DNA of 64,000 bases from Parvibaculaceae bacterium PLY_AMNH_Bact1 (lineage in GTDB: Bacteria > Pseudomonadota > Alphaproteobacteria > Parvibaculales > Parvibaculaceae): NCBI GenBank assembly GCA_032881465.1, contig CP126168.1:1364001-1428000 (forward strand), given 5' to 3'. Below, piece after piece: positions 26,735 to 35,552 of this stretch (position 1 is its first letter; the number at the start of each line of letters is the position of its first letter). The position numbers and the translations under genes were made by a program. The notes under the pieces were generated by a model that was not told the origin of the DNA, searched no databases, and saw only the letters and a program-made list of their open reading frames with translations.

Positions 26735-27715
26735 ATGCAGAAGATCTTTGTCCTGGCTTTGCCTGGGTGCGTTGGTTCGGCTGTCCTGGGCATCGCTGAG
26801 ATATTCTCCCTCGCAAACAAAGTCTCGCGGCAACTGGGAGAAGCGGGACCGAGGTTTGATCCCATAATTGTTGGGCTGTCCGGGGAGCCTGTCACCTCTG
26901 ATGAAGGAATGGCGCTGCAGGTGACGCGAAAGCTGCCGACCGCAAAGAAGGGGGATCTGCTCATCGTGCCCGGCTGTATGACCAGCAGCCTTGATCTCTC
27001 CGCAGCCGTGAAATCAAGAGGAACAGAAATTGCCGCGTTAAAGCGCTGGGCGTCGGCTGGCGGTCTAATCGCTGCGCAATGCAGTGCTGTCTTTCTTCTT
27101 GCAGAGGCGGGCCTGCTCACCGGACGTAAGGCAACAGCAACATGGTGGGCGCAGGAGCAGTTGAAAGAATGCTACCCCGATATTCACCTGAGCCTGGATG
27201 AAACACTCACCGACGATGATGGCATCATCTGCGCCGCAGGGCCTTATTCTCATCTCGATCTAGGTCTCCACTTGATCGAGAAGTTGACGTCTCGGTCTTT
27301 GGCGTCCCTGGTCGCCAAATTTGCAATGATCGAACGGGCACCGCCTTCTCAGTCCGCGTTCCGAACAATGGACCTGATGAAAACAAAACCGGCCCTGGCA
27401 AAGCGCATCGAGCGGCTTGTACTAAAAAGCCTTCCCAATATACCAACCGTAGGTGACGTCGCCTCTGAGCTCGGTCTCACGCCGCGGACATTACAACGCC
27501 GATTGGCTGACGCGACGGACATGACACCCAAGGCACTAATAGATCAAATCAGGATGGGGGTCGCCAAGCGACTGATCGAAACCACGGCCGCACCCCTGCC
27601 AGACCTAATGCTTGCAACGGGCTTTGCCGACGAAAGCGCTTTCAGGAAACAGTTTGCAAGGGCGAGCGGTATGACGCCAAAGCAATATGCCGACAGATAT
27701 GCTCCCAACCGATAG
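26735..27715 (+). CDS. GlxA-type transcriptional regulator (DJ-1/PfpI domain plus AraC HTH)
   Basis: 326-residue regulator. Residues 1-190 form a DJ-1/PfpI-like domain (IFVLALPGCVGSAVLGIAEIF, LLIVPGC, AAQCSAVFLLAEAGLLTGRKAT with the elbow Cys). The C-terminal AraC domain has two HTHs: VGDVASELGLTPRTLQRRLADATDMTPKALI and PLPDLMLATGFADESAFRKQFARASGMTPKQYADRY. ggagg eight bases upstream decides ATG 26735 over an earlier ATG at 26678. It is divergent from a small membrane protein gene. GlxA-type proteins often govern amino acid or betaine catabolism, but no target can be named. Confidence 0.85.
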   Translation: MQKIFVLALPGCVGSAVLGIAEIFSLANKVSRQLGEAGPRFDPIIVGLSGEPVTSDEGMALQVTRKLPTAKKGDLLIVPGCMTSSLDLSAAVKSRGTEIAALKRWASAGGLIAAQCSAVFLLAEAGLLTGRKATATWWAQEQLKECYPDIHLSLDETLTDDDGIICAAGPYSHLDLGLHLIEKLTSRSLASLVAKFAMIERAPPSQSAFRTMDLMKTKPALAKRIERLVLKSLPNIPTVGDVASELGLTPRTLQRRLADATDMTPKALIDQIRMGVAKRLIETTAAPLPDLMLATGFADESAFRKQFARASGMTPKQYADRYAPNR

Positions 27716-27764
27716 AACCAACGATGCCTTTTTTCCGCCATTGCGACGCGCTTATACTCAGCCC

Positions 27765-29234
27765 ATGAGTGAGATATTGACTGTTGAGCAAATGTACGCC
27801 GCTGACCGATGGGCCATCGCGCGCGGCACGAGTGGTGTTACCCTGATGGAAGCCGCGGGCAAAGCCTGCGCGGACGCGATCATGGACCGCTTTGAGAGAT
27901 GTCAGGTGGCGGTTCTGTGTGGGCCCGGTAACAATGGGGGAGACGGGTTTGTTATCGCCCGCCTGCTCCGTCAGGCCGGGTGGGGCGTGTCCATCTTTTT
28001 GATGGGAGAACGAGAAGCGCTTCAGGGCGATGCGGGGCACGTTGCGCACAAATGGAACGGACCCGTTTATTCCCTAACACCGGATGCGATCGACAATGCA
28101 GAACTGGTCGTTGACGCATTATTTGGCGCAGGTCTCTCCAAGGATCTGGAAGGGACTCCCAAAGCGCTTGCGGATGTCGCGGCAGCAAGGGGCACACCGG
28201 TCATGTCAGTCGATGTCCCAAGCGGCATCGACGGGGATACGGGCCATGTTCGAGGCACAGCATTCCACGCGGCATTGACCGTAACATTCTTCAGAAAGAA
28301 GCCGGCCCACCTTCTGCTACCCGGACATAGTCATAGTGGTGATGTGATCGTCGCGGACATAGGGATCGAAGAAGGTGCTCTCGATGAACTCGACATTCAT
28401 CTGCGGGAAAATGACCCCACTATTTGGCAGACGGATTTCCCCACTTTGGATGAAAGCGGTCACAAATATTCAAGGGGTCACGCGGTCTCTGTTTCAGGCG
28501 GGGCAAGTACAACGGGTGCTGCACGCCTGGGTGCCAGGGCAGCACTGCGTATTGGGGCAGGGCTTGTCACTGTCGCGTCGCCACCAAGTGCCCTTCAAGT
28601 AAACGCGATGCAGCTAACTGCCATCATGCTGCAAAGGTTTGAGGGGGCAGAGGGGCTCACCGACATGCTGGACGATAAACGCAAAAACGCCATCTTGATT
28701 GGTCCGGGAAATGGGGTTGGGGCGGACACGCGCGAAAATGTTCAGGCAGCGCTGACATCAGGTGCTGCCACCGTTCTTGATGCAGATGCACTGACATCGT
28801 TTGAAGCAATTCCTCGCGATCTCTTTGTTGCGATAGAGAATTATTTTGCTGGTCCTGTTGTGCTCACACCTCACGAGGGAGAATTCAAAAGGCTCTTTCC
28901 TGACCTGGAGGGCTCAAAGCTCGAACGGGCCTCGGCCGCGGCAAAAGTCGCTCACGCAGTCATCGTCTTGAAAGGCCCAGACACTGTCATCGCATCACCC
29001 GACGGACGGACAGTCATTAATTCGAATGCGGGGCCGGAACTTGGCACAGCAGGGTCCGGCGATGTCTTGGCTGGCATGATTACCGGCCTTCTCGCTCAGG
29101 GCATGCCGGAGTTTGAAGCAGCGGCAGCTGCCGTTTGGCTGCACGGGGAAGCAGGTCGCAGAGTGGGTCGGGGGTTGATTGCCGAAGATCTGCCGGAACA
29201 ATTGCCGACCTTGTTGCAGGAATTGTCAGCATGA
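27765..29234 (+). CDS. nnr: Bifunctional NAD(P)HX epimerase / ADP-dependent NAD(P)HX dehydratase
   Basis: 489-residue metabolite-repair enzyme that restores hydrated NAD(P)H. N-terminal epimerase domain (YjeF_N): MYAADRWAIARGTSGVTLMEAAG, GPGNNGGDG near residue 51, and SVDVPSGIDGDTG. C-terminal ribokinase-like dehydratase domain: SRGHAVSVSGGASTTGAARLGARAALRIGAGLVTV, LTPHEGEFKRLF, and GTAGSGDVLAGMITGLLAQG near residue 430 with the catalytic Asp. ATG 27765 begins the YjeF_N domain; the frame upstream overlaps the glxA end. Its stop overlaps the next ATG (ATGA), so the GNAT gene is coupled. Confidence 0.92.
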   Translation: MSEILTVEQMYAADRWAIARGTSGVTLMEAAGKACADAIMDRFERCQVAVLCGPGNNGGDGFVIARLLRQAGWGVSIFLMGEREALQGDAGHVAHKWNGPVYSLTPDAIDNAELVVDALFGAGLSKDLEGTPKALADVAAARGTPVMSVDVPSGIDGDTGHVRGTAFHAALTVTFFRKKPAHLLLPGHSHSGDVIVADIGIEEGALDELDIHLRENDPTIWQTDFPTLDESGHKYSRGHAVSVSGGASTTGAARLGARAALRIGAGLVTVASPPSALQVNAMQLTAIMLQRFEGAEGLTDMLDDKRKNAILIGPGNGVGADTRENVQAALTSGAATVLDADALTSFEAIPRDLFVAIENYFAGPVVLTPHEGEFKRLFPDLEGSKLERASAAAKVAHAVIVLKGPDTVIASPDGRTVINSNAGPELGTAGSGDVLAGMITGLLAQGMPEFEAAAAAVWLHGEAGRRVGRGLIAEDLPEQLPTLLQELSA

Positions 29235-29731
29235 GCGAGATCACGATCCGCTGGGCTCTGGCTGCTGACATTCCGCAGATCAACAAGATCTACAATCACT
29301 ACATTCGCGAAACACCCATTACTTTCGACATTGAAGAGAAGACAGACGAAGACAGCGCCTACTGGCTTCAGAAACTGGGAACAACCGGGCGTTATCAATG
29401 CTTCGTCGCGGTGAAGGCGGATACCGTTTTGGGCTGGGCTTGCTCTGGCGCTTATCGGCCAAAAGCTGCGTATGGCACCTCGGTCGAAGTCAGTGTCTAT
29501 CTTGATCCAAATGCAGGTGGTCAGGGACTAGGGACAGCGCTCTATACCCGGCTCTTTGAAGCCCTCAAAGATGAGGACGTGCATCGAGCCCTTGCAGGCG
29601 TCACGCTGCCAAACGATGCATCGCTTGCTCTGCATAGGCGCTTCGGCTTCACCGAGGTGGGAACCTATTCGGAAGTCGGTCGAAAGTTCGACACTTATTG
29701 GGATGTCATGTGGCTGGAGAAGTTGGTGTGA
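29231..29731 (+). CDS. GNAT family N-acetyltransferase (phosphinothricin acetyltransferase-like)
   Basis: 166-residue acetyl-CoA-dependent acetyltransferase close to the Pat/Bar/MnaT group. Seen: IYNHYIRETPITFDIEEKT near residue 18, the strand YGTSVEVSVYLDP, the acetyl-CoA loop GGQGLGTALYTRLFEAL (about residue 97), and LPNDASLALHRRFGFTEVGTYSEVGRKFDTYWDVMWLEK, the diagnostic C-terminal block. The start overlaps the nnr stop as ATGA. Natural substrates of relatives include amino acids such as methionine sulfoximine; resistance function should not be assumed. Confidence 0.85.
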   Translation: MSEITIRWALAADIPQINKIYNHYIRETPITFDIEEKTDEDSAYWLQKLGTTGRYQCFVAVKADTVLGWACSGAYRPKAAYGTSVEVSVYLDPNAGGQGLGTALYTRLFEALKDEDVHRALAGVTLPNDASLALHRRFGFTEVGTYSEVGRKFDTYWDVMWLEKLV

Positions 29732-29827
29732 TCGTGACTAAGTATAAATAGTCAAAACTAGCTTTTTGCCCGGCCATGTTTAAAGATGCTGCTAATCTGT
29801 GAATTGTATCTGAGGGGCACCCATCAC

Positions 29828-31843
29828 ATGAACCATCTGATCGCCAAATTTCTGATGACTGTACTTCTGGTCGTCGGGGCAGCAGAGGCAAAAGCTAAGG
29901 CCGCTGAATATCTCATCGGCCGGGGAATGACCGACATTACCGGGCCAGCCTTTGGCATTCAGATGTGGGGCTTTGGCCGTGAGGACCAGCTGACCGAAGG
30001 TCTACACATTCGGCAGCGCGCCCGGGCATTCATCATTGCAGAACCAAATGACGGCAAGCGGCTTGTCTTTGTGAGCGCCGACATTGGCAGTATTGAGCAC
30101 AACATCACCCTTGAGGTTCTCGACCGCCTGAAAGCGCGTTATCATGACCTCTATACCCTTGAGAATGTGATCCTCAGCGCCACACATACCCATGCCGGTG
30201 TCGGAGGGCATTGGCATACAAGGGTTGAGCTGGGTCTCGCCGGGGCGTTTTACCCTGAGCGTTTCGAGCGGATCGTTGAGGGGATCGTTGCCGCGATTGT
30301 TGCAGCCCACAACGATCTGCAATCTGGCGATATTCTCATCAACAAAGGTGATGTCGACGGCGCGGGCGCTAATCGCTCCATGGCGGCCTATGATCAAAAC
30401 CCCGCTGAAGAGCGCGCGAGATATCCAGAAGCCATGGACAAGGAGATGACCCTCCTGAGTTTCATTGGGGCGGATGGGCCCATCGGCATTGTGAACTGGT
30501 TCGCTGTGCACCCAACTTCCATGACGTACGACAACAAACTCATTTCGGGTGATCACAAGGGGTACGCCTCTTTGGCCTTCGAAAAAGAAATGGGAGTCCG
30601 CTACGAGTCCAAAGATGATTTTGTCGCTGCATTTGCCCAATCAACGCCGGGAGACATCACCCCCAACCTCAATTTGAACAACACAGGACCGGGGAAGGGC
30701 GATTTTGAAAGCACCGCCATTATCGGGTCGCGCCAGCTGGCCGTGGCGCGCGATCTGTTTGAGACCGCAGAAGAGCCTTTGTCCGGACCGATAGACTATC
30801 GGCAGCTCTATGTGGATCTTTCAGGATTGGACGTGAGTGGCGAGTTTACAGGGGCGGGTACACAGACAACTTGTCCCTCGGCTTATGGCTACTCATTTGC
30901 GGGCGGGTCGACAGAGGATGGCGGCGGACACTTCTTGTTCGAAGAAGGGATGACCCAGTCGCGTTTCTATCTCGATTTTCTAATCGCCTTTCTCACGGGC
31001 GCGCCAAAGCCAACCCCAGCAGTTGTCGACTGTCAGGCGCCGAAGCCGATCCTCTTTGAAACCGGGACCGGTGAGCCACCCCTTCAATCACAAATTCGCT
31101 CCATAGGTTTGGCCCGGATTGGCCAATTGGTCATCCTGACAGTACCGGCAGAAGTAACGACAATGGCGGCACGTCGTCTGAAAGAAACGGTGCGCGTGGA
31201 GCTGGGAGGTTGGCTTTCTCATGTTGTCATCGCTGGATATGTCAACGGATATGCAGGCTATGTGACGACACCAGAGGAGTATCTGGTTCAGCAATATGAG
31301 GGCGGCCATACCCTTCACGGTCAGTGGACGCTTCCCGCCTATCGTCAGACAGCGGCAACTCTCGCGCGGGCCATGGAAGCGGGGCAGTCGATAAGCAACG
31401 CAGTGGTTTATGATGATTGGCGCGCCAAAGCGCCTGAGACGGCGCTCCACGATGGCAGTGCTGATGGCATGTCCGAGGGGGCGGAGTTCGGCGACGCCCT
31501 TCCGCTCACTCAGGCAATTTTCAAACCCGGTGAGGAGGTGCTAGTGGAATTCCGATCCGCCAATCCAACCGCAGATCACGGTGCTCTTTCAACATTTGTC
31601 GAGATTGAGCGACAGCAGGACGGCAGTTGGCAGAAGATTGCGACTGACGGTGACTGGGAAACAAAAATTCGATGGCAAGAGGGTGACAAGGAGGATCAGT
31701 TGGTCGCACAGATCATCTGGGAAACCCGGGACACCCTCACTGCAGGAACCTACCGGGTCCGACATTTTGGATCAGCCACGCTGCCATCTGGCGATCAGAA
31801 GCGCTTTGAAGGCACGTCAGCCTCTTTTCAGGTGGGCAAGTAG
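29828..31843 (+). CDS. Neutral ceramidase, probably exported, with Thr at the nucleophile position
   Basis: 671-residue amidase that would split ceramide into fatty acid and sphingoid base. Residues 1-25 form a signal peptide (NHLIAKFLMTVLLVVGAAEA). Zinc ligands line up with Pseudomonas ceramidase: His120/His122 in THTHAG, His228 in FAVHPTS, Glu442 in VPAEVT and Tyr475 or Tyr478 in NGYAGY. The usual GDVSPN nucleophile motif reads GDITPN here, so residue 278 is Thr instead of Ser. A C-terminal Ig-like domain (from about 520) completes the family layout. ATG 29828 gives the signal peptide. It stands alone; the Ser to Thr change leaves activity open. Confidence 0.85.
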   Translation: MNHLIAKFLMTVLLVVGAAEAKAKAAEYLIGRGMTDITGPAFGIQMWGFGREDQLTEGLHIRQRARAFIIAEPNDGKRLVFVSADIGSIEHNITLEVLDRLKARYHDLYTLENVILSATHTHAGVGGHWHTRVELGLAGAFYPERFERIVEGIVAAIVAAHNDLQSGDILINKGDVDGAGANRSMAAYDQNPAEERARYPEAMDKEMTLLSFIGADGPIGIVNWFAVHPTSMTYDNKLISGDHKGYASLAFEKEMGVRYESKDDFVAAFAQSTPGDITPNLNLNNTGPGKGDFESTAIIGSRQLAVARDLFETAEEPLSGPIDYRQLYVDLSGLDVSGEFTGAGTQTTCPSAYGYSFAGGSTEDGGGHFLFEEGMTQSRFYLDFLIAFLTGAPKPTPAVVDCQAPKPILFETGTGEPPLQSQIRSIGLARIGQLVILTVPAEVTTMAARRLKETVRVELGGWLSHVVIAGYVNGYAGYVTTPEEYLVQQYEGGHTLHGQWTLPAYRQTAATLARAMEAGQSISNAVVYDDWRAKAPETALHDGSADGMSEGAEFGDALPLTQAIFKPGEEVLVEFRSANPTADHGALSTFVEIERQQDGSWQKIATDGDWETKIRWQEGDKEDQLVAQIIWETRDTLTAGTYRVRHFGSATLPSGDQKRFEGTSASFQVGK

Positions 31844-32025
31844 GGCAGGCATCAACGCCCCGCCGTAGCAGTTCCCCGATTGGGGCAAAATCAGACCGCT
31901 GTGAGCCCGTATGAAGAGGTAAGGAGGGCAAAGCTTGCAAAAAGGAGGGGCAAGCCAGCAAATACCTGCGTTTATTGGGCTTTCCAAGCCGCAAGACCCT
32001 TGCTATAGAGGGCGCCAAATTCAAA

Positions 32026-32067
32026 CGAGCCGTGTTCAGCCTTTAAAGGCGTGAATGCTGCGGCTCG
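32026..32067 (+). other. Hairpin in the leader before tRNA-Leu
   Basis: Outer arms CGAGCCG (32026-32032) and CGGCTCG (32061-32067) enclose a shorter stem with GCC-TTTAAA-GGC at its tip and TTCA/TGAA pairing beside it; CTTTT follows. It may be a processed leader or a weak terminator. The 251 bp between the ceramidase and the tRNA otherwise hold no gene; a TATAGA at 32004 is the best -10 candidate. Confidence 0.4.
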
Positions 32068-32094
32068 CTTTTGCCCTTATGGCAGGTAATCCGT

Positions 32095-32179
32095 GCGGGC
32101 GTGGTGGAATTGGTAGACACGCTAGATTTAGGTTCTAGTGCCGCAAGGCGTGGGGGTTCAAGTCCCTTCGCCCGCACCA
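32095..32179 (+). tRNA. tRNA-Leu (anticodon UAG)
   Basis: Cloverleaf is complete: acceptor GCGGGCG pairs with CGCCCGC; anticodon stem CTAGA/TCTAG holds loop TTTAGGT with anticodon TAG; a long variable arm (TGCCGCAAGGCGT) marks a class II tRNA; T-arm GGGGG-TTCAAGT-CCCTT. Discriminator A and an encoded CCA end at 32179. It lies 89 nt upstream of tig. Confidence 0.95.
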
Positions 32180-32268
32180 CGCCGGGGTTCGTGACGGCCT
32201 GATTTCGGGGAAAAAGCGAGAAAAATCGAGCCGATATCGGCTTAAAGCGAACGGAAGCGATAAAAGTC

Positions 32269-33774
32269 ATGCAGGTCAACGAGACGGTTTCTGAGGGTCT
32301 CAAGCGCGAGCTCACCATCACGATTGAAGCAGCCGCACTTGAAGAAAAACTCTCCGGCAAGCTCGACGAAATGAAAAACCAGGTCCGCCTGAAGGGTTTC
32401 CGCCCTGGCAAGGTGCCTGTGAGCCATCTTCGTCGGACGTTTGGTCGCCAGGTCATGACTGAGGTCATTCAAGAGACTGTGAGCCAGTCGAGTGGTGACG
32501 TGCTGCAAGAGCGTGAAATGAAGCCCGCTATGCAGCCAGAAATCAATCTTGAAGGCGAAGTTGAGGAGGTGATCGACGGTAAAGCCGACCTCGTCTTCAA
32601 AGTAGCATTTGAGATAGTTCCTGATTTTGACATCGCAGACCTTTCTAAGATCGAGTTGGAAAAACCTGTTGCGGAAGTCGATGACTCAGAAATCGACGAA
32701 GCCGTCGAACGCCTTGCTGAAGCTCAGAAGAATTTTGAGCCGAAAGACGGTAAGGCAGAAGAGGGCGACCTGGTTGTCATCGACTTTATCGGCCGTATCG
32801 ACGGCGAAGCCTTTGACGGCGGCACGGCTGATGATGCGCGTCTGGAACTGGGCTCTGGTCAGTTTATCCCAGGCTTTGAAGATCAGCTCGTTGGCACCAA
32901 GGCAGACCAGAAGCTGGATGTGACAGTTTCATTCCCCGACGACTATGGCTCGGCGGATCTGGCAGGCAAAGAGGCTGTCTTTGAAACCACCGTCAAAGCT
33001 GTCGAGGGACCTGCAAAGGTCACGATTGATGACGCCTTTGCCGAGAAGTTCGGCATGGAAAACCTTGAAAAACTGCGCGAAGCAATGGCAGGTCAGATCA
33101 AGGCGGACTATGACAATGTTTCCATGGCCAAGCTGAAACGCGACATGCTCGACAAGCTTGACGAGCTGCATGACTTCGAACTGCCACCGACATTGGTCAC
33201 ACAGGAGTTTGATCAGATCTGGCATCAGTTCGAGCATGAGCTTGAAAACGAAGGCAAGAAGATCGAAGACGCTGACCAGCCTGAAGAAGAACTCCGCGCT
33301 GAGTATCAGACAATTGCAGAGCGTCGGGTTCGTCTTGGACTTGTGATTGCAGAGATTGGCTCCAAGAACGATGTGACGGTCGAAGACGCTGAAGTGAACC
33401 GGGCCGTTGGACAGCGTGCCCAGCAGTTCCCGGGTCAGGAGCAGCAAGTCTATGAATTCTATTCAAAAAATCCGCAGGCCATTGCCGAGATTCGTGCACC
33501 CCTCTTTGAAGACAAGGTTGTTGCCTTCATTGCCGAGCTTGCCAAAGTCACTGACAAGGTAGTGACCAAGGAAGAGCTGACAGCAGACCCGGATGCCGAA
33601 GTAGCAGAGAAGAAGCCCGCAGCGAAGAAAAAGGCAGCAGCGAAGAAAAAGCCAGCTGCCAAAAAGAAAGCGGCGGCCAAGAAGCCTGCTGCTGAAAAGA
33701 AGACCGCAGCGAAGAAGAAGCCTGCCGCTAAGAAGAAGGCTGCTCCGAAAAAAGCGGCCAAAAAAGACGACTAA
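32269..33774 (+). CDS. tig: Trigger factor with Lys/Ala-rich C-terminal extension
   Basis: 501-residue ribosome-bound chaperone and peptidyl-prolyl isomerase. The ribosome-binding tail loop G-F-R-P-G-K (GFRPGKVPVSHLRRTFG) is at about residues 43-58; the FKBP-like PPIase domain spans about 155-240 (VVIDFIGRIDGEAFDGG, LGSGQFIPGFEDQLVG); the long helical chaperone domain follows to about 430. From about residue 447 a 55-residue tail made of K-K-K-A-A/K-K-P-A-A repeats resembles histone H1 C-termini and is not part of the usual fold. First gene of the tig-clpP-clpX-lon cluster; a strong terminator follows. Confidence 0.95.
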   Translation: MQVNETVSEGLKRELTITIEAAALEEKLSGKLDEMKNQVRLKGFRPGKVPVSHLRRTFGRQVMTEVIQETVSQSSGDVLQEREMKPAMQPEINLEGEVEEVIDGKADLVFKVAFEIVPDFDIADLSKIELEKPVAEVDDSEIDEAVERLAEAQKNFEPKDGKAEEGDLVVIDFIGRIDGEAFDGGTADDARLELGSGQFIPGFEDQLVGTKADQKLDVTVSFPDDYGSADLAGKEAVFETTVKAVEGPAKVTIDDAFAEKFGMENLEKLREAMAGQIKADYDNVSMAKLKRDMLDKLDELHDFELPPTLVTQEFDQIWHQFEHELENEGKKIEDADQPEEELRAEYQTIAERRVRLGLVIAEIGSKNDVTVEDAEVNRAVGQRAQQFPGQEQQVYEFYSKNPQAIAEIRAPLFEDKVVAFIAELAKVTDKVVTKEELTADPDAEVAEKKPAAKKKAAAKKKPAAKKKAAAKKPAAEKKTAAKKKPAAKKKAAPKKAAKKDD

Positions 33775-33796
33775 ATCGCGTGAACGCGCAAAAAGA

Positions 33797-33825
33797 AAAG
33801 GCCGGAGAAAATTCTCCGGCCTTTT
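33797..33825 (+). terminator. Intrinsic terminator after tig
   Basis: AAAGGCCGGAGAA, two-base loop region, TTCTCCGGCCTTTTT: thirteen-base-pair perfect stem followed by five T, 22 nt after the tig stop. It can also serve the convergent EF-hand gene on the opposite strand. Confidence 0.9.
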
Positions 33826-33859
33826 TGCGTTTGTGACGTGATTTGAAGTAGCAGGTTGG

Positions 33860-34366
33860 TTAGTACGTGCCGGCGTTTGGATCACGTTTGAAACCCTCGT
33901 CAGCATCCCGGCGTCTCAACCCGCCTCGCGTCCGCCTTTTGGACGCGTCATTCAATTCAGCTGAGCTAATGACAGTGTCGCCATTTGTATCAAGCGCCAG
34001 AAAGTCAGACTCTGGCAATGCCATTATCTCACCAAATGTCAAAACGCCATTTCCATCGAAATCAAGAGCGATGAAGGCAGCCCGTCGGATCCCAGTTTCA
34101 TCATCGTCTCGGATATCATCCCACTCACCTTCATCGACGACGCCATTCCGGTCCGTATCAGCGTTGTTGAAGATGCCCTCGCGGTAGGCCTTATATTCTT
34201 CCTTCGTTACGGCTCCATTGTCATTCAGATCCCAATCGTAGGCAGGGTGCTTGATAATGGTGACGTCGCCGGCTGTTCCGGAACTGCAGGCTGCGATAAT
34301 CGGCAAAAGCAGGGCAAGCCCAACAATCCGGCCAGATTGAACAAAAACAGATGACACGAAACGCAT
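33860..34366 (-). CDS. EF-hand calcium-binding lipoprotein
   Basis: 168-residue exported protein. The signal peptide (SGRIVGLALLLPIIAACSS) ends in a lipobox-like IAAC, so it is probably lipid-anchored. Four D-x-D/N-x-(D/N)-G calcium loops follow: DWDLNDNGAVTKEE, NADTDRNGVVDEGE, DFDGNGVLTFGE and DTNGDTVISSAE. A basic C-terminal stretch (SKRRTRGGLRRR) is unusual. ATG 34366 is chosen after gggagg and because it begins the signal peptide; the earlier in-frame ATG gives none. It is inserted between tig and clpP on the opposite strand. Partner and role unknown. Confidence 0.8.
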   Translation of the reverse strand: MRFVSSVFVQSGRIVGLALLLPIIAACSSGTAGDVTIIKHPAYDWDLNDNGAVTKEEYKAYREGIFNNADTDRNGVVDEGEWDDIRDDDETGIRRAAFIALDFDGNGVLTFGEIMALPESDFLALDTNGDTVISSAELNDASKRRTRGGLRRRDADEGFKRDPNAGTY

Positions 34367-34629
34367 AGGGCCTCCCGACCACAAAATTGAACCATTTTGG
34401 GGATTATACGCGGCTTTTTGAGAAAACGGGTGCTCGAATGGCATTTTTGCGTTTCATCCCCATATTATCGCCAAGACGGTGAAGAATCTTACGCTTGCGC
34501 TATAGTTCTCCACGGTCCATTTACCGAATCATCCTATGCCTAGTTGTGGGACGACCCGGCTGGCAGTAGCGCTGTTCCCAAAACAGTGTGCCAGAGATGT
34601 GATGCGTGCAAACCCTTGGAAAGCGAACC

Positions 34630-35259
34630 ATGAAAGATCCTCTTGAGCTCACGATGAACCTGGTGCCAATGGTGGTCGAACAGACCAACCGTGGGGAGCG
34701 CGCCTATGATATTTTCTCCCGCCTTTTGAAGGAACGGATCATTTTCGTGACCGGGCCAGTCGAAGACGGCATGGCGACGCTGATTACGGCGCAGCTTCTT
34801 TTTCTTGAGGCTGACAATCCCAGCAAAGAAATTTCCATGTACATCAACTCGCCAGGCGGCGTTGTGACGTCCGGGCTCGCTATCTATGACACCATGAAGT
34901 ACATCCAGCCAGCCATCACGACTGTTTGCGTGGGACAGGCAGCTTCAATGGGGTCATTGCTCCTTGCTGCAGGTGAAAAGGGGCAACGGTTTGCCTTGCC
35001 GAATGCCAGGATCATGGTTCATCAGCCATCAGGTGGGTTCCAGGGGCAGGCGACAGATATTGAGATCCATGCGCGCGAAACGCTGGCGCTCCGGGAGCGC
35101 TTGAACCAGATCTACGTGGAGCACACAGGCCAGGACATTGAGACTGTCCGTGACGCACTGGAACGGGACAATTTCATGTCGCCGGAACAGGCGATGGACT
35201 TCGGTCTGATCGACAAAGTTGGCGCCACCCGAGAGGATTTCGGGAAGGCTGAGGACTGA
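34630..35259 (+). CDS. clpP: ATP-dependent Clp protease proteolytic subunit
   Basis: 209-residue serine protease subunit that forms a tetradecameric chamber fed by ClpX or ClpA. Catalytic Ser in [15 protein letters not shown] (about residue 105), His in [13 protein letters not shown] (about 130), and Asp in the [19 protein letters not shown] region. [18 protein letters not shown] forms the oxyanion region. ATG 34630 is used; a GTG eight codons upstream and a later ATG at 34654 are alternatives, and short N-terminal propeptides are usual. Followed by clpX after 293 bp, so separate promoters are likely. Confidence 0.95.
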   Translation: MKDPLELTMNLVPMVVEQTNRGERAYDIFSRLLKERIIFVTGPVEDGMATLITAQLLFLEADNPSKEISMYINSPGGVVTSGLAIYDTMKYIQPAITTVCVGQAASMGSLLLAAGEKGQRFALPNARIMVHQPSGGFQGQATDIEIHARETLALRERLNQIYVEHTGQDIETVRDALERDNFMSPEQAMDFGLIDKVGATREDFGKAED

Positions 35260-35552
35260 TTTGGTCGATTCTGACCTGGTTTCACCAGGTCAAAACAAAG
35301 TTATCTAGAGCCTAACCCATTGAAAATGAACGTATTAATGAAATCTTGATGCCTCAGCCGCTAACATGCTCGTATGATAAGACAGTTTCGACGGGCGTGA
35401 ATCGCGGAACATTTGGGCGTCGGCTTGAGTTTGAAACGAGCCACAATATGTCCATTTTGAGCGTGTAGGCTCTTGGAGCGAAAATCGGGTAATCGTGTCG
35501 TGGCGGTTGCCAACTGAAAGACGGTCCGCATGTTGGGCCACAAGGAGAGTAT

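Noticed and set aside
33607-33771. Repetitive DNA resembling a repeat array
   Set aside because: It is the coding sequence of the Lys/Ala tail of trigger factor, not a CRISPR or intergenic repeat.
35273-35291. Perfect hairpin GACCTGGT-TTC-ACCAGGTC after clpP
   Set aside because: No T-tract on either strand, so not called an intrinsic terminator; could be an mRNA stability element.
35424-35450. Heat-shock (RpoH-like) promoter before clpX: CTTGAG with a CCACAATAT block
   Set aside because: The spacing is short and the -10 half matches poorly; too weak to list.
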